This document shows, one piece after another, positions 8,617 to 17,756 of a stretch of DNA of 28,814 nucleotides (positions are counted from its first letter, which is position 1; every line of letters begins with the position of its first letter). The DNA lies in contig JAFTIQ010000012.1 of NCBI GenBank assembly GCA_017456805.1, positions 1 through 28,814 on the forward strand, in the 5' to 3' direction. A program made the position numbers and the translations under genes. The stretch comes from Lentisphaeria bacterium (GTDB lineage Bacteria; Verrucomicrobiota; Lentisphaeria; Victivallales; UBA1829). The notes below the pieces were generated by a model that worked only from the letters and a program-made list of their open reading frames with translations, ran no database searches and was not told the DNA's origin.

Positions 8617-9801
8617 ATGGCTGCAGAACTTGGTACAGCACTGACTTCAAGTGCAACAAAGGTATTGATGCTCGGTTCCGGAGAATTGGGCAAGGAAGTG
8701 ACAATTGAATTCCAGCGTTTGGGCGTGGAAGTGATTGCGGTTGACCGTTATGAAAATGCGCCTGCAATGCAAGTTGCCCACCGCAGTTATACAGCAAATA
8801 TGCTTGATGCTGCGGCGATCCGCAAGATCATCGAAGCGGAAAAGCCCGATTACATTGTTCCGGAAATCGAAGCGATCGCAACTTCCGAACTGCTGAAACT
8901 GGAAGAAGAAGGCTGGAACGTTATTCCCAACGCCAGAGCAACTTATCTCACCATGAACCGGGAAGGCATCCGCCGTCTTGCCGCAGAAGAACTTGGGCTC
9001 CCCACCTCCAAATACCGTTTTGCTTCCACTTTGGAAGAATACAAAGAAGCAGTGAAGGAAGTCGGGATCCCCTGTGTTGTGAAACCTGTTATGAGTTCTT
9101 CCGGACATGGACAGAGCGTGGTGAAAGATGAAGCCGGGATCATGCGTTCCTGGGAAATTTCCCAGAGCGGCGGAAGAGCCGGAGCGGGCCGTGTGATCGT
9201 GGAAGGATTTGTGAAATTTGATTATGAAATCACCCTTTTGACTGTTCGTCATGTGGGCGGAACCAGCTTCCTGGAACCTATCGGACATCATCAGGTGGAT
9301 GGAGATTATCAGGAATCCTGGCAGCCGCAGGCGATGAGCCCTGTTGCCAAAGAAAAAGCTCAGGAAATCGCGAAGAAGATCACGGATGCCATTGGCGGCC
9401 GCGGAATCTTCGGAGTTGAAATGTTCATTCAGGGCGATGATGTGATCTTCAGTGAGATCAGTCCCCGTCCCCACGATACAGGAATGGTCACTCTGATTTC
9501 TCAGGATCTTTCTGAATTTGCGCTTCATGCCCGTGCGATCCTCGGATTGCCGGTGCCGAATATCCGGTTCAACAGTCCATCTGCTTCCAAAGCGATCGTT
9601 GTTGACGGTGTTTCCAATCATGTGAAGTTTGGAAATCTGGACAAGGTTCTTTCCCGGGAAGATACATCCATGAGAATTTTCGGGAAGGGTGAATTGAATG
9701 GACACCGCCGTCTCGGGGTTCTGCTTGCCAGAGGGGCGGATACGGATGAAGCCCTCAAAAAAGTCTTTGCAATGCGGGAAGATTTGACCGTAGAGCTCTG
9801 A
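8617..9801 (+). CDS. purT: Formate-dependent phosphoribosylglycinamide formyltransferase
   Basis: PurT converts GAR, formate and ATP to FGAR without a folate donor. The 394-aa ATP-grasp protein has the N-terminal pre-ATP-grasp motif [12 protein letters not shown] (about residue 17) and [16 protein letters not shown]. Then come [14 protein letters not shown] in the ATP-binding lid, [27 protein letters not shown] with the metal-binding residues, and SKAIVVDG. Length is typical. AGGAGAGAG precedes the ATG. Adjacent purM suggests a shared purine role. The use of formate fits a formate-producing fermentative lifestyle, which is inference. Confidence 0.96.
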   Translation: MAAELGTALTSSATKVLMLGSGELGKEVTIEFQRLGVEVIAVDRYENAPAMQVAHRSYTANMLDAAAIRKIIEAEKPDYIVPEIEAIATSELLKLEEEGWNVIPNARATYLTMNREGIRRLAAEELGLPTSKYRFASTLEEYKEAVKEVGIPCVVKPVMSSSGHGQSVVKDEAGIMRSWEISQSGGRAGAGRVIVEGFVKFDYEITLLTVRHVGGTSFLEPIGHHQVDGDYQESWQPQAMSPVAKEKAQEIAKKITDAIGGRGIFGVEMFIQGDDVIFSEISPRPHDTGMVTLISQDLSEFALHARAILGLPVPNIRFNSPSASKAIVVDGVSNHVKFGNLDKVLSREDTSMRIFGKGELNGHRRLGVLLARGADTDEALKKVFAMREDLTVEL

Positions 9802-9821
9802 AACTGTCAGAGAGGTACAGG

Positions 9822-11039
9822 ATGTTCAGGATCATAGTTTCTGTTTTTCTGCTTTTCTGTATATTGTCTGAAAGTTATGGACAGTCTTCCGGGAGAAAAT
9901 TTATTCTTCCGGAAGATGAGCGCGGCGATGCGGTGGAGGTGGTTGTAGACCGATCCAATCTTTTGCAGGAGGATTTTTCCGGAAAAGAGCGTTTTCGCCG
10001 GTTGTCGCCGGACTCCTTTGCCGGAGTGCTTGGGATGCCTTCCAAGCATATCCGCTGGGTCCCTGCCCGGGATCAGGATAATCTTAATCTGATGCTTCTC
10101 CGGGAAACGGTTCAGAGCTTTGATAATTCCATCATTGTATTTTCAGAGATCACCGGGGCGAAAGAAGGCCCTTTCGGGACCCGGCTGATTTTTATTGACA
10201 CCATCAATCTCATTGTTCTGAAGGTGGTTGAATTTCCCTTTATTGCGGAAAACGTCCGTTGTCAGGGCAGCAGTGGAAAAATCTGGTTTTTCCGCAAAGC
10301 CCAGCCGGATACCCTGAAAGATACCACAGCATTCTGCATCTATAATGTTCCGAAAAAAGAATTTGAGACGGAGCTTGTGCTGGAAAAGATACCGGGCAGG
10401 ATGTATCCGCATATTACGGGCAGATTTGCCTGGATTCTGGAAGGAGATCAGGTTGTGAAGATGCAGCCGGACGGGAGCAGGGAGGTATTTCTCAAAGTTC
10501 CCGGGGCGAAAGATATCCGCCTTTCTCCGGATTGTCAGCATCTTGCAGTGATAACGGATCAGGAGACCCGGCTTTATTCTACGGACGGCGGGAATTTGAT
10601 TTACCGGGTGAAAATGGTTCCTGATTCCACCTTTGTATTTCTCGGGGGAGAAAGTCCCCGGCTTTTGCTTGGAAGAAATCAGAACAGGATTTCCGGTTTG
10701 GATTGGCCGGAAACGTTATATATGGTCAACCGGGGTTCTGCGCGGCTTCTCTTCAGCAATCTTTCCGGATCTGTTGCGGCAGATTCCTCCGGACGGGTTT
10801 TTTATGCGGTCAAGCCGAAGAACCGGATCGAGAAGCGGGACAGCTCCTCAGCGCAGGTTATGATGTCTTATGTAACGACTTCGCTGAGACCGGAAACTCC
10901 GGGGAAAACGCTTCAGCTGTTTCAGGCATTTGAACCGGGGCATTTCATTATTTTTGATACAGTCGGCGGATTGAGCAAGGTTGATGCGACGCCCCGCCGC
11001 TGGAGAAAAACCGGTATGATGCGTCCGTGGACGGAGTAA
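9822..11039 (+). CDS. Secreted protein of unknown function, possibly beta-propeller
   Basis: I do not recognise the family. The 405-aa product has a clear signal peptide (MFRIIVSVFLLFCILSESYG, likely cleaved near residue 20). The rest is rich in short beta segments with recurring phrases such as DIRLSPDCQHLAVITDQETRLYS and SVAADSSGRVFYAVKPKN. These resemble WD40/TolB-like propeller blades and would fit several blades. The gene lies 20 bp after purT and 5 bp before the methyltransferase gene, so it is probably co-transcribed with housekeeping genes without an obvious functional link. Start chosen at ATG 9822, after GAGAGGTACAGG. Confidence 0.55.
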   Translation: MFRIIVSVFLLFCILSESYGQSSGRKFILPEDERGDAVEVVVDRSNLLQEDFSGKERFRRLSPDSFAGVLGMPSKHIRWVPARDQDNLNLMLLRETVQSFDNSIIVFSEITGAKEGPFGTRLIFIDTINLIVLKVVEFPFIAENVRCQGSSGKIWFFRKAQPDTLKDTTAFCIYNVPKKEFETELVLEKIPGRMYPHITGRFAWILEGDQVVKMQPDGSREVFLKVPGAKDIRLSPDCQHLAVITDQETRLYSTDGGNLIYRVKMVPDSTFVFLGGESPRLLLGRNQNRISGLDWPETLYMVNRGSARLLFSNLSGSVAADSSGRVFYAVKPKNRIEKRDSSSAQVMMSYVTTSLRPETPGKTLQLFQAFEPGHFIIFDTVGGLSKVDATPRRWRKTGMMRPWTE

Positions 11040-11044
11040 ATTTT

Positions 11045-12199
11045 ATGGAAACTGTATTGAAGATAGATTCCTTTGCCTTTGGAGGGAGCGGGGTCGGGAC
11101 GCTGGAGAACGGAAAACGCTGTTTTGTCCGCGGCGGAGTCCCCGGGGATACCCTGAAAATTGAAATCACATCCGACCGGAAAAAGTTTTCGCTTGGTTCG
11201 ATTGTTGAGATCCTCACTCCCTCGCCGGACCGGATCAAAGCTGTATGTCCCTATTTCGGACAATGTCCGGGCTGTTCCTATCAGACGGTTCCTTATGATG
11301 TGGAACTTGAGTGGAAACAGAAACAGTTTGAGCGTTTTATTCTTCATGGGAAATTGGCGGATCCCTCAGCGATGCTTGCACCGATCGGAGCACCTGCCCG
11401 CTTCGGATGGCGGAACAAGATCCGTTATACTTACCGGGATGGAATCCGCGGATATCTTGCGGAAGATAACCGTTCGTTGATTGAGATCGTGGATTGTCAG
11501 CTTGCGCGGCTGGAGATCCGGAATCTTGCCATGTGCACTCCTGTTCCGCCGGAAGGCAGCGGGAAAATGACGTTCCGCTGTTCCAAAGAGGGGGCACGGA
11601 TCGTGACAGAAGAAAATGCCGGGGAATTGCTTCATGAAGATGTTCTCGGACGGGAAATGGCAGTTCCGGCAGGAGCATTTTTCCAGATCAATAAAGAAGG
11701 GTTTGATCTTCTTGCAGGGGCGTTCCTGGAGCTGCTTGGAGTGATTGATTTTGATGTTTTTGCAGAGCTTTACTGCGGATCCGGAACGTTTTCCAGGCTG
11801 GCGGCTGAGCGGAATCCCGTAAAAGTCCTCGGAGTGGAGCTTGACCGCTCGGCGGTAAAGACGGCGATCGCCAATCTGAAGGGGATTGGAACGTGTGAAA
11901 AGAAATTCTTCACCGGAGATGCCTCTGCTTTATTCTCAAAGATCCGGGCGGAAAAAGAGGAACGGGTCCTTCTTGCAGTGGATCCTCCCCGAACCGGTCT
12001 TGCAGCAGATCTCTGCCGCAAGATCAATCAATCCGGGTTACGGCACTTGATCTACATTTCCTGCGGGCCCGATACGCTGTCACGGGATTTGAAAATACTG
12101 GAAAGCGGAGATCGTCCGTGGCGGGTTGTATCGACCCGGCTGGTGGATCTTTTCCCCTCAACTTCTCACTTTGAATCCATAACGGTATTGGAACGATGA
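11045..12199 (+). CDS. TrmA/RumA-family 23S rRNA (uracil-5-)-methyltransferase
   Basis: The 384-aa enzyme has an N-terminal TRAM domain (about residues 1-58). A 4Fe-4S cluster site is formed by Cys68, Cys74, Cys77 (CPYFGQCPGC) and Cys151. FFQIN lies at 212-216, the SAM-binding motif ELYCGSGTF at 241-249, DPPRTGL at 313-319, and the catalytic Cys340 in YISCGPDTLSRDL. Together these identify a SAM-dependent m5U methyltransferase of the RlmD/RlmCD type. Which rRNA position is modified cannot be read from sequence. An in-frame ATG at 11027 lies inside the previous gene; ATG 11045 has GGAG nine bases upstream. The stop overlaps radC by 4 bp. Confidence 0.9.
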   Translation: METVLKIDSFAFGGSGVGTLENGKRCFVRGGVPGDTLKIEITSDRKKFSLGSIVEILTPSPDRIKAVCPYFGQCPGCSYQTVPYDVELEWKQKQFERFILHGKLADPSAMLAPIGAPARFGWRNKIRYTYRDGIRGYLAEDNRSLIEIVDCQLARLEIRNLAMCTPVPPEGSGKMTFRCSKEGARIVTEENAGELLHEDVLGREMAVPAGAFFQINKEGFDLLAGAFLELLGVIDFDVFAELYCGSGTFSRLAAERNPVKVLGVELDRSAVKTAIANLKGIGTCEKKFFTGDASALFSKIRAEKEERVLLAVDPPRTGLAADLCRKINQSGLRHLIYISCGPDTLSRDLKILESGDRPWRVVSTRLVDLFPSTSHFESITVLER

Positions 12200-13032
12200 A
12201 TGATCTTGTTAGCGGTCATAGAAAAAGACTGAGAGAAAAGTATAATCGTTTCGGACATGACAATCTTTTGGATTATGAAAAGATTGAATTGCTTTTGACG
12301 TATGCGCTTCCCCGTGTGGATGTGAAACCTCTTGCCAAAGAGCTGTTGAAACGTTTCGGCAGTATTGCGGGAGTTCTGGATGCGGGGCAGGAGGAATTGC
12401 TTCTTGTTCCGGGAATTGGAGAAAATGCGGCACGTTTGATCATGCTTGTCCGCAATCTCGGAGCAGATTTTCACAGAGATAAAATCCTGAAAAGATCTGT
12501 ATTCCACTGCAGTTCGGATGTCGTGCAGTTTGCCCGGATGAAACTTGCCGGATTGGGCAAAGAAGTTTTTCTTGTTATTTACCTGAACACCAGGAACGAA
12601 GTGATCGACACATCTGTCATTTCTGATGGAACGCTGGATCAGGTTTATATTTACATCCGGGAATTGCTTTCCGAAGCGATCAAACGGAATGCCCGGGGGA
12701 TCATCCTGATCCATAATCATCCCGGTGGTTCCGCAGAACCTTCCGCCGAAGATAGGAAACTGACAGAAAATATCCGGAATGCCGGTGTGGCAATGCGCGT
12801 TGATCTGCTGGATCATCTGATCCTGACTCATAATGCGGCGTTCAGCATCACGATGAATCAGAGAGTTGAGTTGGGCGAAGAATCCTCCTATCAGCTTTCC
12901 GAACTGGATTATGCCGCGGCAGAAAGAATAAAGAAAAAATATGCAAATCTGCCGTTTCATCCCAGAGTGCTGACAAAAAATATGCTGGATCTGACCGATA
13001 AAAAAAGAAAATCCGGAGGGGAAAAGAAATGA
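12196..13032 (+). CDS. radC: RadC-family JAB/MPN-domain protein
   Basis: This 278-aa protein has an N-terminal UPF0758 domain with a helix-hairpin-helix (LLVPGIGENAARLIM, about residues 70-84). The RadC JAMM metal site follows: His173 and His175 in LIHNHPGG with Asp186 downstream (H-x-H-x10-D). RadC homologues were named for a DNA-repair phenotype now considered doubtful, and their biochemical role is unresolved. The C-terminal 30 residues are lysine-rich and slightly longer than usual. It overlaps both neighbours by 4 bp, inside the purM-to-acpS run. Confidence 0.93.
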   Translation: MNDLVSGHRKRLREKYNRFGHDNLLDYEKIELLLTYALPRVDVKPLAKELLKRFGSIAGVLDAGQEELLLVPGIGENAARLIMLVRNLGADFHRDKILKRSVFHCSSDVVQFARMKLAGLGKEVFLVIYLNTRNEVIDTSVISDGTLDQVYIYIRELLSEAIKRNARGIILIHNHPGGSAEPSAEDRKLTENIRNAGVAMRVDLLDHLILTHNAAFSITMNQRVELGEESSYQLSELDYAAAERIKKKYANLPFHPRVLTKNMLDLTDKKRKSGGEKK

Positions 13033-13403
13033 TCTCGCTGGGAACTGATATCCTTGAAATTGCCCGTTTGGAACAGGCTTTGCAGCGGAATGGCGAAGCG
13101 TTTCTCCGACGGATTCTGACCCCGGCAGAGCAGGATGCCGCCTCCGGAAAAGGGTGTGCGGCGACTTCTTACTATGCCGGACGCTGGGCTGCCAAAGAGG
13201 CTGTTTCCAAAATGCTTGGAACCGGGATCGGCAAAGATTGTTCTTTTCAGGATATTACCGTTCTGAATCATGAAAGCGGGGCTCCCTATGTGATTCTGAG
13301 CGGTGCTGCAAAAGCAAAAGCAGATGCCCTTGGAATTTCAAAGATCCATATCTCGATCAGCCATGAAGCCCACTATTGTATTGCTGTCGTAATGGGGGAA
13401 TGA
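13029..13403 (+). CDS. acpS: Holo-[acyl-carrier-protein] synthase
   Basis: AcpS transfers 4'-phosphopantetheine from CoA to acyl carrier protein. The 124-aa product has the canonical ISLGTDILEIARLEQ start, with the metal ligand Asp7, and the second signature GRWAAKEAVSKMLGTGIG with Glu57. It ends with ISISHEAHYCIAVVM, which fits the family. Length is normal. It is the last gene of the run. In the inferred pre-island arrangement it pointed toward the tRNA-Ile gene on the opposite strand. Confidence 0.95.
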   Translation: MISLGTDILEIARLEQALQRNGEAFLRRILTPAEQDAASGKGCAATSYYAGRWAAKEAVSKMLGTGIGKDCSFQDITVLNHESGAPYVILSGAAKAKADALGISKIHISISHEAHYCIAVVMGE

Positions 13404-13472
13404 AGCTCCCTTTCTTCTTTGTCTGGAAAATGGGCGAAATAACCGGGCAGTGCTCAAAATCATTGGATAAAA

Positions 13473-13539
13473 CCGGAAAAAGGCAAAAAATGGTGGGACC
13501 TGCCGGGTTTGAACCAGCGACCAAGTGATTATGAGTCAC
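13473..13539 (-). repeat. Left island junction: displaced 3' half of tRNA-Ile(CAU)
   Basis: Positions 13491-13539 are identical over 49 bp to the 3' half of the intact tRNA at 25444-25492, from the anticodon arm to CCA, same orientation. Similarity continues on the distal side through CCGGAAAAA-GGCAAAAAA, differing only by single-base homopolymer indels from 25424-25443. Past 13539 the sequence has no tRNA 5' half. This is the classic scar of site-specific integration into a tRNA 3' end: the original 3' half displaced, the gene restored by the element's copy. Confidence 0.88.
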
Positions 13540-13587
13540 GATCAAACGAGTGATTCTGAGCTCAAAAGTTGTCATAAAGATCTTCTT

Positions 13588-13609
13588 GTGGTACCTGTGT
13601 GGTACTTAT
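13588..13609 (+). repeat. Paired 11-bp repeats, left island end
   Basis: GTGGTACCTGT (13588-13598) is followed directly by GTGGTACTTAT (13599-13609). The same tandem pair in nearly identical form occurs at the right end of the island (25274-25295). Position just inside the junction suggests recombinase arm-type binding sites. Confidence 0.6.
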
Positions 13610-13680
13610 CATTGCAATAAATGAGAATTATATTCTTCCCAATATAGCCCTAAGCAAAAGGTCATCAGAACGAAAGAACT

Positions 13681-14646
13681 TCAGTTAATCCCATTGACCA
13701 CAATAATGCTTTCCGGGGGGATTTCAACCATTCCAGAGGATGTCTTTTTGCCGTTTAGAATATCCAGTATCAATTCAGCACAACGTCTTCCAATTTTCGG
13801 GAAGTCTTGTACACACAGGTAAATCCGATCATAAAAATCCGGCGGTACATTAGCCCAATGGTCAAACATTCCTCCGATGTAACGTTTCGGCGCTTTGACT
13901 GTTAAGTGTTCTTTTACATAAGTTGTCAGCCATGGAGAATCTGCAAAAACCGCTAAAGTATTAACATTGCGATCAATCACCATCTGCTGCAACTCATCAA
14001 TATTGGTTGTCCACGGAATAAAAGCCTCATTCAACAGCTTCACTTCCCATTCAAAGCGTGCCTTTGCCACTGGATTGTTTAATGGAGGAACCATATATGC
14101 TGCATCAATATTTTCCGACAAAATATTACTCATGAGCATCCGGATGGATTTCTCAACATCGGTCGTTACTACCGTTCCATCGACACCTGTCAACCAGCGG
14201 TCAATAAAGCATAATGGAATCGGCAAACGTCTGATCCTTTCAAGCATACTCTTATCGAAAACAGATTCCGGCGGGGAAATCATTACAGCGGCATCGCATA
14301 TTTTTTCCTCCAGTTTGGAGATGCAATTTTCAGTGGCGCGCTTATCGTTATTGTGCAGCAGGATCATCAAAGTATAACCGGCATCAACGAGCACCTGATT
14401 CAATGCCGTTGCAGGAACAGTATGCAGAGAGATGGATACAGCATCCATAATCAATGCGACGCATCTGCTCCTGCCGGCGGCAAGGTTGCTTGCGGCAAAA
14501 TTGCGAACATATCCTAAACGATCAGCTGTCTGCAAAATTTTTTTTACTGTCTTTTTGGATATGCGGCTGTCATACCGCAACGCCCGGGAAACGGTAGATG
14601 CATTGAATCCGGTATGCCGGGCTATATCATGGATGGTTATGCTCAT
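13681..14646 (-). CDS. LacI-family transcriptional regulator (island operon)
   Basis: The 321-aa protein has an N-terminal LacI helix-turn-helix (ITIHDIARHTGFNASTVSRAL, residues 3-23) with the hinge-region pattern ASNLAAGRSR. A periplasmic-binding-protein-like sensor domain occupies the rest. It overlaps the alpha-mannosidase stop by 4 bp (ATGA) and is the last gene of the minus-strand operon headed by the pseudopilin. This suggests control by a sugar released by the operon enzymes, with the repressor adjusting its own dose. Palindromic LacI-type operators at the operon promoter (21996-22056) are the probable targets. The ligand is unknown. Confidence 0.9.
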   Translation of the reverse strand: MSITIHDIARHTGFNASTVSRALRYDSRISKKTVKKILQTADRLGYVRNFAASNLAAGRSRCVALIMDAVSISLHTVPATALNQVLVDAGYTLMILLHNNDKRATENCISKLEEKICDAAVMISPPESVFDKSMLERIRRLPIPLCFIDRWLTGVDGTVVTTDVEKSIRMLMSNILSENIDAAYMVPPLNNPVAKARFEWEVKLLNEAFIPWTTNIDELQQMVIDRNVNTLAVFADSPWLTTYVKEHLTVKAPKRYIGGMFDHWANVPPDFYDRIYLCVQDFPKIGRRCAELILDILNGKKTSSGMVEIPPESIIVVNGIN

Positions 14647-17600
14647 TCAGTACTTTTTAATTTGAAGGTTTTTATTTCAAATGGAGAAAATTCCAATTCC
14701 ACTTTACCATCCCTGGCTGTGAATTCAGCACCATTTTCCCATTCGATCAAATCAGTTTCTACTAAAATAGCATCTTTGTCTGATAATTCAAGTACAATTT
14801 TTGAAAAATTACCTTTGTTTTCAACCAGTCTGATGATCAGGCAATTCTCTTTCTCGGCTTTTTTCAACGTTCCCAATATGACACCGGAACCATTGATCTT
14901 GAGCTTTGGCAATGTTGGAGAATGTGCAAATCCTGGAAATATCAATGGCATACGGTTCAATGCAGCGGCACTTTCCTGAACTTGAGAAGAAATCATGGTC
15001 CCTTTATGCGGATAAAATGAGTAAGTGAATATATGATCTCCCATATCTGACTCCGGATCAGGATATTTTGGAGAGCGCAGTAAAGCAAGATCAATACAAT
15101 TGTCCTTGACCCTGTAACCGTATTTACAGTCATTCAATAAGGCGGCACCGCCTTCTGAATCAGAAATATCGGAAAATTTATGTGCACACACTTCGAATTG
15201 AGCGGCTTCCCAACTTGTATTGTTGTGTGTCGGGCGGCTTATATATCCATACTGGATGTCAAATAATGCTTCGGGTGATTGGATCGTCAGAGGAAAGGAA
15301 CAACGCAACATTTTGCGTGATTCATGCCATGAAACCCGGTTCTCAAAATCCAGTCGACGGTTCTGCGGGCTCAACGTTATCAATTGATGAATTGTTGAGT
15401 TGCCGCAATTGTAAGAAAACTCTAAACAGGAACGAACCGGTCCGGTAAAGCCTCTGGAAAAAACTCCCTGCAAATCAGCACATTTTTCCTGCATATAAAA
15501 GAGATCGATATCCCAGGCTTCAAAATTGTTGGATTGATCATGATAAACTGTCAACACATTAGCCGGGGCAGAAATAAATTCCTTCCCGGATTCTTTATCC
15601 ACTGCAGAAATCAGCTGGCCGTTTTTTGAAAATTCATAACGGATAAGGCTGTTTTCCAAAACATAATCCTGTTTCGGTATCAGTTCTTCCTCCCCAACTT
15701 TTTCTTTACGGTAAATCATCGAAAAAGATGTGCCGGGCAACGATACGTTTGTCAGAAGTTTGTTATTTTCCCACTGAACCGGAAGAGTTTTACCGTTATC
15801 GCCGGTAATCCGGTATCCTTTCCATGTTTCCGGCAACTCAACAGTGCCATAGTATACCGTAGAAAGAGTGTTTACCAGAACGATGGAATTTTCATCTCTT
15901 GAAAAAAGTTTTTCTGCGGCACGATCAATTTCTGCCCTGCATTCTGCAATAATCTGAGAATATTCTTTCTCTGCATTCCGGTAAACTTGTGTAATAGATG
16001 AACCGGGAAGAATATCATGGAACTGATTACACAGCAATATTTTCCATGCTTTATCCATAAATTCCGTCGGATATTTTTCCAATGAAAAATGTGAAAAAAG
16101 AAATTCTGCCGCAACAAAAAGCTCCTCGGCTTTGCGATTATTACGCTTTGTTTTTGCTTGAGCGGTATAAGTACCCCGATGATATTCCAGGTAAAGTTCT
16201 CCGTTCCATGTTTCAAGGGACGGGCTTTCTTCTTTCAACCGATGGAAAAAGTCATCAGCTCTTGAACAAATCACTTTCGGCGTATATTCAAAATTTTCCT
16301 GTCTGCGGCGATTTTCCAAATACTCCGCCGATGGTCCCCCGCCACCGTCTCCCATTCCGAAAAGAGAAATAAAGCGGGATAAAAAAGAATTTTCTGCAAA
16401 ATTATTTTGTGCTGCAATCAGTTTTTCCGGCAAAAGCTCGGAATTATAGGTGTTTTCCGGCGGAAAGTGAGTCAAGACCCTGCTGCCATCCAATCCCTTC
16501 CACCAAAAAGTTTCATACGGAAATTTATTGATTTGACTCCATGACAATTTCTGAGTTAGAAAAAAATCGCAGCCTGATTTACGAATAATCTGCGGCAATG
16601 CGGCAGAATAACCGAAGACATCCGGCAGCCATAAATTTTTCACTTCGACACCGAATTCGTCCATAAAAAAGTTTTTTCCATGAAGGAATTGCCGCACCAA
16701 AGATTCACCATTGGCAAGGTTGCAGTCAGCTTCGACCCACATTCCACCTTGAAGTTCCCAACGGCCCGATTTAACCTGTTCTTTGATTTTCTCAAACAAA
16801 GATGGGTAATTATCTTTAATAAATTTATAAAGTTGAGGTTGAGAAGCTCCAAAAATATATTCCGGATACTTTTTTAATAAATCCAACTGAGTAGAAAATG
16901 TTCTTGCAGCTTTCCGGATACTCTCTCTTACCGGCCAAAGCCAGCCGACATCCAAGTGCGCGTGTCCAACAGCATGAACCGTCAGAGCAGATGCCGCAGC
17001 CGGAAAATTGAGGAACTTCTGTAAAATGTGTGCGGCAGCTGCGGCATTATCAGGGGAATCCTGATAAATACATGCCGCCTCATTCAAACCGCGCAAAAGT
17101 TGAGAATAACGGTAGTCCTCAGATGATAAGCCTTTCAATACGCTGATAAGTACTCGGAAGTCTGCCAGGAAATTCCACACCTCCCGATTGAAAACAGTCA
17201 AACGCATTTTTTTTATCACAGCGTTAAATTTGCTTTCCGGATACGGATTATCCGGTTCAACGCATACGCCGAACAGGTGGTTTGCTGCAGCTTCAACACA
17301 AAAATGAACCTCTTCACCGCCAGCAACTTTGCCAAGATGGAAATATTCCCGATAAAATCCCCGATCAAAAATGGAACCTCCGGAAAATCCACACAACGGA
17401 TCTCCATTTTCATCAAACAGCATAGCTTCGCAATTAAAGCGAAGCTGCAGGACGACTTCTTTATTCTTCCACTCTTCTGGAATTTTTCCGGATAATTCAA
17501 ACCATGCACTCTGCCATTGCTCTCCCCATTTTTCACCCTCTGAAATGGTTTTCCATGACATTTCCTTACGCTTGGAGAACGGCACAGGAGTATCACTTAA

Positions 17601-17711
17601 AGCAAAATTTGCTGCCAAGGGAATTGATTCGCCATAAAAATCCCACTCATGCCTGCGCAAAAAGAGACTGACATGCTGCAACATGATTTTATCAATGTTT
17701 TTATTTTTCAT
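14643..17711 (-). CDS. Alpha-mannosidase, glycoside hydrolase family 38
   Basis: The 1022-aa protein has GH38 signatures. An N-terminal beta-rich domain is followed by HAHLDVGWLWP (around residue 250), whose His and Asp bind the catalytic metal. The nucleophile Asp is in WLPDVFGYSAALPQI (around 364), the second metal His in NQFHDILPGSSI, and family C-terminal beta domains follow. GH38 enzymes remove alpha-linked mannose with retention, including from N-glycans and mannosylated glycans. No signal peptide is evident, suggesting cytoplasmic action on imported oligosaccharides. It follows the 1131-aa gene by 45 bp. Linkage specificity cannot be inferred. Confidence 0.92.
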   Translation of the reverse strand: MKNKNIDKIMLQHVSLFLRRHEWDFYGESIPLAANFALSDTPVPFSKRKEMSWKTISEGEKWGEQWQSAWFELSGKIPEEWKNKEVVLQLRFNCEAMLFDENGDPLCGFSGGSIFDRGFYREYFHLGKVAGGEEVHFCVEAAANHLFGVCVEPDNPYPESKFNAVIKKMRLTVFNREVWNFLADFRVLISVLKGLSSEDYRYSQLLRGLNEAACIYQDSPDNAAAAAHILQKFLNFPAAASALTVHAVGHAHLDVGWLWPVRESIRKAARTFSTQLDLLKKYPEYIFGASQPQLYKFIKDNYPSLFEKIKEQVKSGRWELQGGMWVEADCNLANGESLVRQFLHGKNFFMDEFGVEVKNLWLPDVFGYSAALPQIIRKSGCDFFLTQKLSWSQINKFPYETFWWKGLDGSRVLTHFPPENTYNSELLPEKLIAAQNNFAENSFLSRFISLFGMGDGGGGPSAEYLENRRRQENFEYTPKVICSRADDFFHRLKEESPSLETWNGELYLEYHRGTYTAQAKTKRNNRKAEELFVAAEFLFSHFSLEKYPTEFMDKAWKILLCNQFHDILPGSSITQVYRNAEKEYSQIIAECRAEIDRAAEKLFSRDENSIVLVNTLSTVYYGTVELPETWKGYRITGDNGKTLPVQWENNKLLTNVSLPGTSFSMIYRKEKVGEEELIPKQDYVLENSLIRYEFSKNGQLISAVDKESGKEFISAPANVLTVYHDQSNNFEAWDIDLFYMQEKCADLQGVFSRGFTGPVRSCLEFSYNCGNSTIHQLITLSPQNRRLDFENRVSWHESRKMLRCSFPLTIQSPEALFDIQYGYISRPTHNNTSWEAAQFEVCAHKFSDISDSEGGAALLNDCKYGYRVKDNCIDLALLRSPKYPDPESDMGDHIFTYSFYPHKGTMISSQVQESAAALNRMPLIFPGFAHSPTLPKLKINGSGVILGTLKKAEKENCLIIRLVENKGNFSKIVLELSDKDAILVETDLIEWENGAEFTARDGKVELEFSPFEIKTFKLKSTE

Positions 17712-17756
17712 AACATCCTGCTGTTGTTAATATCGTTTTGTCTTAAGCAGCATTAT

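Noticed and set aside
13357..13575. A 72-codon minus-strand ORF at the island's left edge
   Set aside because: It reads through the tRNA half and into acpS antisense; no RBS or recognisable product.
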